From: an uncultured Bacteroidales bacterium
GTDB taxonomy: Bacteria; Bacteroidota; Bacteroidia; Bacteroidales; UBA932
Assembly: GCA_944323825.1 (NCBI GenBank)
Contig: CALUTY010000008.1
Location: 62,001-126,000 of the forward strand
Reading direction: 5' to 3'
Length of the DNA: 64,000 nucleotides
The notes under the pieces were generated by a model, which saw only the letters and a program-made list of their open reading frames with translations, did no database searches and was not told the origin of the DNA. Shown in pieces: positions 31,330 to 39,214 of the stretch (position 1 is its first letter; the number at the start of each line of letters is the position of its first letter). The translations under genes and the position numbers were made by a program.

Positions 31330-33345
31330 TCAGTCGATCTTCCTGAGTACCAAGGCACAGCGGCACGGAAGATATAGGTAAAGCGTATCATCGTATCTCC
31401 GGTCTCCATTGGCGGACTTTTCATGGACAGTGCAATGGATTTCTCCCTTCTTCAGCCTTGAAAATCCGTCGAATTCCTTTTCGTCAGTGTCAAGTATCAG
31501 TTCATATTTTCCGGCAGGGGCGGAGAACCCGTAGTCGGCAAAAGAAGCCGATGCATTGAAATTGAGCGCAAAGATACAATTTATTCTTTTGAATACTAAT
31601 ATTTTTTTCTCTTCATCCTGCACGAGAAGCTCCGGTCTTGCATCAAAAAGCGACTCAGAATGTGCCATGGCGACCATGGCCTTGTCGAAAAGCAGGAGGT
31701 TCCTGTATCTGAGATAGTCAGGCTCCGCAAGCGACCACTGCCGCCTTGCGTATTTGTAGGACCATCCGTTGCCCTCCCTCGGGAAGTCTATCCACTCCGG
31801 ATGTCCGAACTCGTTGCCCATGAAAGTCAGATAGCCGTCACCGGCAGTGGTCATCGTCACCAGCCGTATCATCTTGTGCAGGGCCATGCCCCTGTCGACT
31901 ATGGCCGAGGTGGAATTCTTGTCCATGTGGAAATACATCTCCTTGTCCATCAGGCGGAAGATGATGGTCTTGTCCCCGACGAGGGCCTGGTCATGGCATT
32001 CGGCATAGCTGATGGTCTTCTCGTCCGCTCTCTTGTTGGTCAGCTGCCACCACATCTCCCCCATGCTCCACTTCTCGTCCGGAAGCTCCTTAATCCACTT
32101 TATCCAGTTGTCGGCCACCCCCATGCTCATGCGGAAGTCAAAGCCCACTCCGCCGGACTCGAACGGGGCGGCAAGCCCCGCCATCCCGCTCACATCCTCG
32201 GCGATGGTGAATGCGTCAGGGTTTATCTCTTTCACAAGCATGTTGGCAAGGGCAAGGTAGGTGACTGCAGACTCGTCCACACCGTCATTGAAATAATTGT
32301 CATACCCCACGAAATCCTTTCCCAGCCCGTGGTCCCAATATATCATGCTCGTGACCCCGTCGAAACGGAAGCCGTCAATATGGTATTCCTCCATCCAGAA
32401 CTTGCAGTTGGAGAGCAGGAAGCCTATGGTTTCGTATTTTCCGTAATTGAAGCATCGGGAGCCCCATGCCGGATGCCTTCCGCGGTCACCGGTATAGAAA
32501 TAGAGGTCATCCCTGCCGTCGAAGAGGCTCAATCCCTCCAGCTCGTTGTCCACGGAATGTGAATGCACTATGTCCATCACCACGGCAATCCCGTCCGCAT
32601 GGGCCTCGTCCACAAGGGCCTTGAAGTCCTCCGGAGTACCGAAGCGGGAACTGAGGGCATAGAAATTGGACACCTGATAGCCGAACGAGCCGTAATAAGG
32701 ATGCTCCTGGAGGGCCATTATCTGGAGGGTGTCGTAGCCCAGGTCCTTGACATAAGGCAGGACATTTTTCCTGAATTCATTGAAGGTGGACACCTTCTCC
32801 TCCTCCGAGCTCATGCCTATGTGGCACTCATATATAAGGGGATGCCTGCGCGGCCCCGGCTTTCCGTGCTTCCATCTGTACGGCTTGTCAGGAGCCCACA
32901 CCTGTGCGCTGAAAACCTTGGTTTCAGGGTCCTGGACAGCCCTTGTGGTATATGCGGGAAGCCTCTCCCCGCCGCCTCCGGGCCACTCGACATAGAGCTT
33001 GTAGAGCTCTCCGTGGCTGAGGAACATCGGATCGAGACGGATTTCCCAGTTCCCGTTCCCGACAGGATGAAGGGCATATGCCTCAGTCTTTCTCCAGTTG
33101 TTGAACTCCCCGATCAGGTATATCTTCGAGGCATTCGGAGCCCATTCACGGAACACCCACGAGCCGTCGCCCCAGCGGTGCAGCCCGTAGTACAGATGGT
33201 TGTTCACCGCATCGGAGAGGGCGCCGTCCCCGGCAATCCGCTTCCTTTCGTCAAGAATCCGCCCATGCCTCCTGTCTATGGCCTCCTTGTACGGAACAAG
33301 CCACGGATCAGTGTCATAAATCATTGTTTTCTCCGTATTTCCCAT
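31330..33345 (-). CDS. glgB: 1,4-alpha-glucan branching enzyme (GH13, eukaryote-like)
   Basis: 671 residues: a CBM48-like N-terminal domain (WVFREWAPNASKIYLIGEFN), a GH13 barrel, and a C-terminal beta domain. The nucleophile is D329 (GFRFDGV), the acid/base E383 (TIAEDVS), and the third Asp lies in AECHDQ. It resembles the eukaryotic GBE1 type (GFQVSNFYA-like block here FGYQVSNFYALSSRFGTP; LTFMGNEFGHPEWIDFPREG). It would make alpha-1,6 branches in glycogen. It starts 3 nt after the xseB stop codon and is followed by the debranching gene after 27 nt. A second ATG (MIYDTDPW, 33324) is an alternative start. Confidence 0.95.
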   Translation of the reverse strand: MGNTEKTMIYDTDPWLVPYKEAIDRRHGRILDERKRIAGDGALSDAVNNHLYYGLHRWGDGSWVFREWAPNASKIYLIGEFNNWRKTEAYALHPVGNGNWEIRLDPMFLSHGELYKLYVEWPGGGGERLPAYTTRAVQDPETKVFSAQVWAPDKPYRWKHGKPGPRRHPLIYECHIGMSSEEEKVSTFNEFRKNVLPYVKDLGYDTLQIMALQEHPYYGSFGYQVSNFYALSSRFGTPEDFKALVDEAHADGIAVVMDIVHSHSVDNELEGLSLFDGRDDLYFYTGDRGRHPAWGSRCFNYGKYETIGFLLSNCKFWMEEYHIDGFRFDGVTSMIYWDHGLGKDFVGYDNYFNDGVDESAVTYLALANMLVKEINPDAFTIAEDVSGMAGLAAPFESGGVGFDFRMSMGVADNWIKWIKELPDEKWSMGEMWWQLTNKRADEKTISYAECHDQALVGDKTIIFRLMDKEMYFHMDKNSTSAIVDRGMALHKMIRLVTMTTAGDGYLTFMGNEFGHPEWIDFPREGNGWSYKYARRQWSLAEPDYLRYRNLLLFDKAMVAMAHSESLFDARPELLVQDEEKKILVFKRINCIFALNFNASASFADYGFSAPAGKYELILDTDEKEFDGFSRLKKGEIHCTVHEKSANGDRRYDDTLYLYLPCRCALVLRKID

Positions 33346-33348
33346 AGT

Positions 33349-33534
33349 CTATGATAATCCTTCTATCTTTTCTCTTGCACTCCTGAGATATGCCCTGCAG
33401 CCGGCAACAAGCTCCTCCGAACGCCGGATGTACTTGTCTATGTCATCCAGCCCGGTATCAGCCGACTCCACCTTTGCGGCTATCTCCTCAAGCTCGGCCA
33501 CGGCCGCAGCATAGTCAAATTTCTTCTTTGCCAT
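33349..33534 (-). CDS. xseB: Exodeoxyribonuclease VII small subunit
   Basis: 61 residues from MAKKKFDYAAAVAELEEIAA. This helical protein binds XseA in several copies and is needed for single-strand exonuclease activity. EEIAAKVESADTGLDDI and a C-terminal helix are typical. A start at 33558 would add eight residues and enlarge the overlap with xseA from 20 to 44 bp; the shorter form matches family N-termini better. It lies between xseA and glgB, 3 nt from glgB. Confidence 0.9.
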   Translation of the reverse strand: MAKKKFDYAAAVAELEEIAAKVESADTGLDDIDKYIRRSEELVAGCRAYLRSAREKIEGLS

Positions 33535-34660
33535 CTCTTTCTGTTTTTCCGGGTTCAACTTTCTCCACCCTGCATCCTATGTTCCCGTCATGATACATCA
33601 GGGTCATCCTGTCCCCGGCCTTCATGTCCGAGGCGTTCCTGATCACCTTGCCCGCCCCGTCGACCGTGAGCACATAGCCCCTTTTCAGGATGTTGCGCGG
33701 ATCCGCCCCGCTTATCCTCGCCTCAAGCAGACGGACACGGCTCTCCATGGAGCTTATCTTGCCCGAGAACGCCATCTTGAGCCGGTTCACAAAGGACAGG
33801 ATGAGGGCATCCTCCTGCGCATATATGCCGACGAACAGGTCGGCGAGCGCAGTCGGAGTCTTCACGGAACGCCATGCCACCATGTCGCAGACATGCACGT
33901 CCTGGTCGTGGCCCACCGCAGTGAACACAGGTATCGGGAACTGGGCAATATGTGATGCAAGCGGATATTCGTCATAGCAGGCAAGGTCAAGCCTCGCCCC
34001 TCCGCCGCGCAGGATGAGAAGGGCATCATAGCCCTCATCAGACTCCGCCACCGCATCCATTGCAGATATTATCGAGGAAGCCGAATCCGCCCCCTGCATG
34101 AGGGCGGGAAAAAGGTCGGTATGGAAGATGAATCCGTATTCATTTTCGTGCAGATGCCGCATGAAATCCCTGTAGCCCGCAGCGTCCTGTGCGGAAATCA
34201 CGGCAAGCCTGTAGGGAAGACGCGGCAGCGGAAGACCCTGCTGCATGTCCATAAGCCCCTCTTCATTGAGCCGGGCTATGGTGCGCCGCCTCTCCTTTTC
34301 CTTCTCGCCGAGGGAAAAGTCGGGATCTATATCATCTATCACGAGGGTGAATCCATAAAGCTGGCTGAAATTGACCTGGACTCTCACAAGCACAAGCATC
34401 CCTTCGGAAACCGGGGATCCGGTGACAGATTCGAAAAAGGGAGCGATGATCCGGTATTTCGAACTCCAGATCACAGCCTGCGCCTTGGCCACCAGACCGT
34501 CGTCACCGCTCTGGGACAGCTCAAGGTAGCAATGACCGCCCGGCCTTGCCTTTATGGCCCCTATTTCTGCCTTCAGCCACAGCCTGGACGGGAATACATG
34601 CTCCACAACATCCTTGATCCGTGACTGCAGTTCATAAAGGTCAATGATTTCCTTTCCCAT
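33515..34660 (-). CDS. xseA: Exodeoxyribonuclease VII large subunit
   Basis: 381 residues; typical XseA has 400-450. The N-terminal OB-fold (LWLKAEIGAIKARPGGHCYL) and the catalytic domain (RLAVISAQDAAGYRDFMRHL; ALLILRGGGARLDLACYDEY) are clear. The GGGA-x-D-L block and AVGHDQD carry probable active-site residues. The long coiled coil of E. coli XseA is shortened here (MESRVRLLEARISGADPRNI), which accounts for the length. It heads the leftward block with xseB and the glycogen genes; TAAATTTG lies 24 nt upstream. Confidence 0.95.
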   Translation of the reverse strand: MGKEIIDLYELQSRIKDVVEHVFPSRLWLKAEIGAIKARPGGHCYLELSQSGDDGLVAKAQAVIWSSKYRIIAPFFESVTGSPVSEGMLVLVRVQVNFSQLYGFTLVIDDIDPDFSLGEKEKERRRTIARLNEEGLMDMQQGLPLPRLPYRLAVISAQDAAGYRDFMRHLHENEYGFIFHTDLFPALMQGADSASSIISAMDAVAESDEGYDALLILRGGGARLDLACYDEYPLASHIAQFPIPVFTAVGHDQDVHVCDMVAWRSVKTPTALADLFVGIYAQEDALILSFVNRLKMAFSGKISSMESRVRLLEARISGADPRNILKRGYVLTVDGAGKVIRNASDMKAGDRMTLMYHDGNIGCRVEKVEPGKTERDGKEEI

Positions 34661-34683
34661 AAAATCTCTCTCGTGTATCGTTA

Positions 34684-34691
34684 CAAATTTA
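34684..34691 (-). promoter_or_regulatory. -7 box for the xseA-glycogen-ribF block
   Basis: TAAATTTG on the minus strand, 24 nt before the xseA start codon. No TTTG lies 19-21 nt upstream. No other candidate promoter is evident between the genes down to ribF, where gaps are at most 27 nt. Confidence 0.4.
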
Positions 34692-34864
34692 CATAAAATT
34701 TCATATATGAGGCAGAATTTTTTACAAGAAATGTGAGATGCCGTTTTTAATTTTCAACAAAAACATGGACAACATCTGAATATTCATAAATTTTTCCTAT
34801 CTTTCGGAGAAAGAGCCGCCGGACAGGGGATTGATTTTTATTCATGTAAATCGGATATATTTCC

Positions 34865-34872
34865 TATCTTTG
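34865..34872 (+). promoter_or_regulatory. -7 box of engB
   Basis: TATCTTTG, 28 nt before the chosen start codon at 34900. The -33 region (TTCATG) is a poor match. Because the box lies between 34831 and 34900, it excludes the upstream ATG at 34831 as the start. Confidence 0.5.
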
Positions 34873-34899
34873 CCGCTTGATTTAATTGTAATGGTCCAA

Positions 34900-35502
34900 A
34901 TGAAGATTTCTGAAGCATCGTTCGCCGGCAGCAGCACGAGGATTTCCGAGAAACCGAAGCAGAAATTCCCTGAATTCGCATTCATCGGCAGATCGAATGT
35001 GGGGAAATCTTCGCTGATAAACATGCTCTGCAACAACCGCAAGCTTGCGCAGACCTCCGGCACCCCCGGAAAGACAAGGCTTGTGAACCACTATCTGATC
35101 AACAGGGAATGGTATCTTGTGGACCTCCCCGGATACGGTTACGCCAAGATTTCGAAGTCGGGAAAGCAGAAACTCGAGCAGGTCATAAGGAACTACCTCA
35201 ACTTCTCGGAGGAGATGCATCTCCTGTTCGTCCTCATCGACCTGAGGCACGACATAGGGAAGATTGACATGGATTTCCTGTTTGAACTCGGAGAGGGAGG
35301 CATCCCGTTCGCGATAATATTCACAAAGGCCGACAAGCTCGGCACGGACAGCAGGGAAGTGCAGATGGAAAGGAACAGGAAGGCCCTGCTGGAGCATTGG
35401 GAAGAACTTCCGCCGATATTCGTGAGTTCCTCTCAGACCGGGCTCGGCAGGGAAGAGATACTCGGCTACATCGGCTCCCTGCTGGATGAAATGAAGAAAT
35501 GA
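34900..35502 (+). CDS. engB: Ribosome biogenesis GTPase EngB/YihA (YsxC)
   Basis: EngB helps assemble the large ribosomal subunit. The 200-residue protein has G1 GRSNVGKSSL, G3 DLPGYG, G4 TKADKLG and G5-like SSSQTGLG. The N-terminus MKISEASFAGSS aligns with family starts. An ATG at 34891 adds three residues; the frame runs back to 34831 but would start ahead of the promoter box. It lies 34 nt before prs on the same strand. Length and motifs are normal. Confidence 0.94.
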   Translation: MKISEASFAGSSTRISEKPKQKFPEFAFIGRSNVGKSSLINMLCNNRKLAQTSGTPGKTRLVNHYLINREWYLVDLPGYGYAKISKSGKQKLEQVIRNYLNFSEEMHLLFVLIDLRHDIGKIDMDFLFELGEGGIPFAIIFTKADKLGTDSREVQMERNRKALLEHWEELPPIFVSSSQTGLGREEILGYIGSLLDEMKK

Positions 35503-35536
35503 AACGGAAGGAAAACAACCATATATACATACTGCG

Positions 35537-36487
35537 ATGCACAACGAACATAAAATGAAACTATTTGCGGGCAGGAGTTCAAGACCCCTCGCGGAGAAGA
35601 TCGCCAAGTCCCTGAACGTGGATCTGGGACAGTCAGATGTACTTACATTCAGCGACGGCGAATTCCAGCCGTCCTTCAACGAAAGTGTCAGAGGGGCCAC
35701 CGTATTCATCGTGCAGTCTACGTTCCCGCCGGTGGACAACCTTTTTGAACTGCTTCTGATGATCGATGCCGCAAAACGTGCATCGGCACACACCGTGATT
35801 GCCGTGATGCCTTATTTCGGCTGGGCAAGACAGGACAGGAAAGACAAGCCGAGGGTGTCCATAGGAGCGAAGCTGGTCGCCAACATCCTCCATGCGGCAG
35901 GATGCGACAGGGTGATGACCTGCGACCTGCACGCTGACCAGATACAGGGATTCTTCGACTTTCCTGTGGACCATATATATGCGAGCAACATCTTCCTCCC
36001 GTACCTGCGGGGGCTGAACATAGAGAATGTGGCGATAGCCGCACCCGACATGGGAGGGGCAAAGAGGGCGAATGCCTATGCAAGATATCTCCAGTGCCCG
36101 GTCATCATCTGCCACAAGTCCCGTGAAAGGGCCAATGTGGTCGGCTCAATCACAGCCATAGGCGATGTTGCAGGCAAGAATGTCATCATCGTCGACGACA
36201 TGATTGACACGGCCGGCACGCTCACCAAGGCGGCAAATGTCCTGAAGGAGATGGGAGCAAACAGCGTAAGGGCCTGCGCCACCCATGCGGTGTTCTCCGG
36301 AAGCGCCTACGAAAGGATAGCGGAGTCCGCCCTCGAAGAGGTGATAGTGACCGACACAATACCGCTTTCGTCCGACCCTGAAAAAGACAAGAGCAAGATC
36401 ACCGTACTTTCAGTGGCCGACACTTTTGCCAATATAATAGACAAGGTATACAACTACGAGCCGATAAGCGACAGCTTCATATTCTGA
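35537..36487 (+). CDS. prs: Ribose-phosphate pyrophosphokinase
   Basis: Prs makes phosphoribosyl pyrophosphate from ribose 5-phosphate and ATP, for nucleotide, His, Trp and NAD synthesis. The 316 residues include LFAGRSSRPLAEKIAKSL near the N-terminus, FGWARQDRKDKPR (ATP-binding loop), the metal-binding block MTCDLHADQIQGFF and the PRPP loop VIIVDDMIDTAGTLTKA. The ATG at 35555 (MKLFAG) is an alternative start. It is followed after 43 nt by a small membrane-protein gene and der. Possibly co-transcribed with engB. Confidence 0.96.
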   Translation: MHNEHKMKLFAGRSSRPLAEKIAKSLNVDLGQSDVLTFSDGEFQPSFNESVRGATVFIVQSTFPPVDNLFELLLMIDAAKRASAHTVIAVMPYFGWARQDRKDKPRVSIGAKLVANILHAAGCDRVMTCDLHADQIQGFFDFPVDHIYASNIFLPYLRGLNIENVAIAAPDMGGAKRANAYARYLQCPVIICHKSRERANVVGSITAIGDVAGKNVIIVDDMIDTAGTLTKAANVLKEMGANSVRACATHAVFSGSAYERIAESALEEVIVTDTIPLSSDPEKDKSKITVLSVADTFANIIDKVYNYEPISDSFIF

Positions 36488-36530
36488 GATGACGCTGACG
36501 CCGCTTTCCGGCCGGAAAAAATGATTTTTT

Positions 36531-36803
36531 ATGGAAATATTCATAGCTGCCCTCCTGCTGGTCGGAATAAGCGTAATCGGACTGTGCTTCAACATCATCT
36601 TCCGGAAGAACGGGAAATTCCCGGATACGGAGATCAGCAGCAACCCGGCGATGAAAAAGCTGGGGATAAGATGCGCCAAGGAAGACGAACTCAGGCTGTG
36701 GGGGAAGAAAAACGGGAAACAGAACCCTTCCTGCAGCGATCTCGGCTGCTCCGACTGTGCCGGATGCGGTCTTGCTTACAAAACAGAGGAGAATAAGAAA
36801 TGA
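36531..36803 (+). CDS. Small membrane-anchored Cys-rich protein, coupled to der
   Basis: 90 residues: one N-terminal helix ([18 protein letters not shown]), a short basic and Asn-rich segment ([19 protein letters not shown]), and a C-terminal run of Cys in [18 protein letters not shown] (C-x5-C-x2-C-x2-C), plus an upstream Cys (RCAKED). The Cys spacing suggests a metal or Fe-S site, facing the cytoplasm if the helix is N-out; topology is not certain. I recall Bacteroidota relatives with the KFP-x-T-x-I block, some without the Cys cluster. Its stop codon overlaps der by ATGA, so translation is coupled. Function unknown. Confidence 0.7.
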   Translation: MEIFIAALLLVGISVIGLCFNIIFRKNGKFPDTEISSNPAMKKLGIRCAKEDELRLWGKKNGKQNPSCSDLGCSDCAGCGLAYKTEENKK

Positions 36804-38104
36804 GTCTTGTAGCGATAGTAGGAAGGCCCAATGTGGGCAAGTCGACCCTGTTCAACCGCCTCGTGGGGATGAGGCAGGCCATAGTGGACGAGACGGCAGG
36901 AGTGACACGGGACAGGCATTACGGGAAATGCGAGTGGTGCGGAAAGGAGTTTTCCGTCGTGGACACGGGCGGATACACATCCAACTCCGATGACATATTC
37001 GAAGAAGAGATCCGCAAACAGGTGCTGCTTGCAATCGACGAGGCTGACCTTGTGCTCTTCATGACCGAGGCCGGCACGGGCATCACGGACTACGACGCCG
37101 AGATAGCCGACCTGCTCAGAAGGAGCGGGAAGCCTGTGGTGCTGGCCGTGAACAAGGTGGACACCGGGGACAAGATGTATGACAGCTACCAGTTCTATTC
37201 ACTGGGACTCGGGGAAGTGTGGAGCATATCCTCAGCCACCGGAGGCGGCACAGGCGACCTCCTGGACGAGATAGTGAAGAAGCTGCCGGACGACAAGGCG
37301 GAAGACGACCATCCGGAACTGCCGCACATTGCCATCGTCGGGAAGCCGAATGTGGGGAAATCATCCCTCACCAACGCCCTTCTCGGCACGGAAAGGAACA
37401 TCGTCACCCCGCTTGCCGGGACCACGAGAGACTCCATAGCCACCCATTACAACAAGTTCGGACATGAATTCATGCTTGTGGACACGGCAGGGATGCGCAA
37501 GAAGACCAAGGTGCACGAAGACCTTGAATTCTATTCCGTGATGCGGTCCATCAGGGCGATAGAGCATTCCGACATCTGCATCCTGATGATAGACGCCCAG
37601 AACGGGCTCGAAGCCCAGGACATGAGCATCTTCAACCTCATAGCCAGGAACAGGAAGGGATGCGTGCTCGTGGTAAACAAATGGGACGCAGTCGAGAAGG
37701 ACAGCAACACGCTGAAGGAATACACGGAGTCGCTGAAGGCAAGGCTTGCCCCGTTCAACGACATCCCGATAATCTTCACCTCCGTCATAAAGAAGCAGAG
37801 GATAATGGATGTGCTCGACGCTGCCGCAAAGGTATATGCCAACTACTCCAAGAAGATACCGACATCCGTCCTCAACGAAACCATGCTTCCGGAAATAGAG
37901 AACTATCCTCCTCCGGCATGGAAAGGGAAATATGTCAAGATAAAATATGTGACCCAGATTCCTTCAAAATGCCCGTCCTTCGCATTCTTCTGCAATCTTC
38001 CGCAGTATGTGAAGGAACCGTACAGGAGATTCCTGGAAAACAGGCTGCGTGAAAAGTTCGACTTCACCGGATGTCCGGTCCGCATATTCATGAGGCAGAA
38101 ATAA
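36800..38104 (+). CDS. der: Ribosome assembly GTPase Der (EngA)
   Basis: A tandem two-GTPase protein of 434 residues needed for 50S maturation. First domain: [10 protein letters not shown] near residue 8, DTGG, NKVD. Second domain: [10 protein letters not shown] near 180, DTAGM, NKWD. A C-terminal KH-like domain follows from about 350 ([17 protein letters not shown]). It is the last gene of the rightward group, ends at 38104, and is followed by a hairpin at 38107-38139 and then a convergent DUF4783 gene. Confidence 0.97.
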   Translation: MSLVAIVGRPNVGKSTLFNRLVGMRQAIVDETAGVTRDRHYGKCEWCGKEFSVVDTGGYTSNSDDIFEEEIRKQVLLAIDEADLVLFMTEAGTGITDYDAEIADLLRRSGKPVVLAVNKVDTGDKMYDSYQFYSLGLGEVWSISSATGGGTGDLLDEIVKKLPDDKAEDDHPELPHIAIVGKPNVGKSSLTNALLGTERNIVTPLAGTTRDSIATHYNKFGHEFMLVDTAGMRKKTKVHEDLEFYSVMRSIRAIEHSDICILMIDAQNGLEAQDMSIFNLIARNRKGCVLVVNKWDAVEKDSNTLKEYTESLKARLAPFNDIPIIFTSVIKKQRIMDVLDAAAKVYANYSKKIPTSVLNETMLPEIENYPPPAWKGKYVKIKYVTQIPSKCPSFAFFCNLPQYVKEPYRRFLENRLREKFDFTGCPVRIFMRQK

Positions 38105-38106
38105 AA

Positions 38107-38139
38107 GAAAGTCCCGCTCCGTCACAGAGCAGGACTTTC
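38107..38139. terminator. Hairpin after der, likely terminator
   Basis: GAAAGTCC and GCTC pair with GAGC and GGACTTTC across a C/A bulge pair, loop of about 7 nt. A short A run before and weak T content after; it may serve der and the convergent DUF4783 gene. Confidence 0.5.
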
Positions 38140-38218
38140 ACTTACTATAACCCTATTATTAACAACTAAACTAACCGGCTTTCCCATTTAGCAAATAGCG
38201 TGCCATTTCCATAAGCAC

Positions 38219-38629
38219 CTACTTTATGCGTTCTATCTTCAGCTGCTGGATCCGGTATCCGGACTTGTTGTAGCTGACGAATATCGTCACCATGAACATC
38301 TCTCCCCCGGCATTGAGAGTTCCCAGGGCATATTTCATGTTGGAACGCCCAGCCCTGTGTGTTATTTCAAAGGAACGGGGGGTGTAGGAGTCAAAAAAAG
38401 ACTTCAATATCTGACGGGCCTGGTTCCTGCTCGAATCGTTCGATGTGGAGATGACTGTGATCTCAAGATTGTCAGCAAACCATGCGGAAAGCTTGTCTGC
38501 ATTGCCCTGGCCCATATATTTGGCGATAGGCACAAACACATCGTAGGCATCGTCCTGCGCTGCCGTCAACGGTTCTGCCGCAAAGAGCATGACCAATGGC
38601 ACAAATATGGCGTTCAGAAGTTTATTCAT
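38219..38629 (-). CDS. DUF4783 family secreted protein
   Basis: 136 residues with a signal peptide (MNKLLNAIFVPLVMLFAAEP, cleaved near TAA-Q) and a soluble domain of NTF2-like appearance: FVPIAKYMGQGNADKLSAWF, then FDSYTPRSFEITHRAGRSNM and a C-terminal QQLKIERIK. DUF4783 is common in Bacteroidota; function unknown. The ATG at 38653 would add eight residues before the signal peptide, so 38629 is preferred. The gene is convergent with der and divergent from rlmH. Confidence 0.75.
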   Translation of the reverse strand: MNKLLNAIFVPLVMLFAAEPLTAAQDDAYDVFVPIAKYMGQGNADKLSAWFADNLEITVISTSNDSSRNQARQILKSFFDSYTPRSFEITHRAGRSNMKYALGTLNAGGEMFMVTIFVSYNKSGYRIQQLKIERIK

Positions 38630-38658
38630 CACGAAATTCAGATTGCAGAGCACGATTA

Positions 38659-38689
38659 TTGCAAATACCGAGCCACATTCTTACCTTTG
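38659..38689 (+). promoter_or_regulatory. Promoter of rlmH
   Basis: TTG (38659-38661), 20 nt, TACCTTTG (38682-38689). The start codon at 38708 is 18 nt downstream. The -33 box lies in the gap between the two divergent starts. Confidence 0.6.
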
Positions 38690-38707
38690 TAAGAAACACG
38701 GAACAAC

Positions 38708-39181
38708 ATGAAGATCACTCTTCTTACGGTCGGGGAAACCGAAAGGAACTGGATAAGGGAAGGACTCGACACCTACACGGCGAGGCTGAAGCATTACATA
38801 CAATTCCAGGTGCGCGAGATACCTGAACTGAAGAATGTCTCCGCGCTGAGCAGGGAGCAGATAAAGGAGAAGGAAGGCGAGCTGATACTCAAATCCGTCA
38901 GGGACGGCGACGAAGTCATCCTCCTCGACGAGCACGGCAAGGAATATTCCTCGGTGGAATGGGCAGGAGTGCTGGAAAAGAAGCTTGCCACATCCGGACG
39001 CGACCTTGTGTTCGTAATCGGAGGGGCATACGGCTTTTCGGGAAAGGTGAGGCAGAGGAGCAACGGGGAAATCTCGCTTTCAAGGATGACCTTTTCGCAC
39101 CAGATGGTAAGGGTGATATTCACGGAACAGCTTTACAGGGCCTTCACCATAATGAAGGGACAGCCCTACCATCATGAGTAG
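38708..39181 (+). CDS. rlmH: 23S rRNA (pseudouridine(1915)-N(3))-methyltransferase
   Basis: RlmH is a SPOUT-class (trefoil-knot) methyltransferase acting on pseudouridine 1915 in 70S ribosomes. 157 residues, normal length. LLDEHGKEYSS, FVIGGAYGFS (SAM site) and the C-terminal EQLYRAFTIMKGQPYHHE are diagnostic. A complete promoter lies upstream. The histidine kinase gene follows after 33 nt on the same strand and may share its transcript. Confidence 0.96.
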   Translation: MKITLLTVGETERNWIREGLDTYTARLKHYIQFQVREIPELKNVSALSREQIKEKEGELILKSVRDGDEVILLDEHGKEYSSVEWAGVLEKKLATSGRDLVFVIGGAYGFSGKVRQRSNGEISLSRMTFSHQMVRVIFTEQLYRAFTIMKGQPYHHE

Positions 39182-39214
39182 CGGCCCTCATGCCGGACCG
39201 CCAAACAACGGGAA

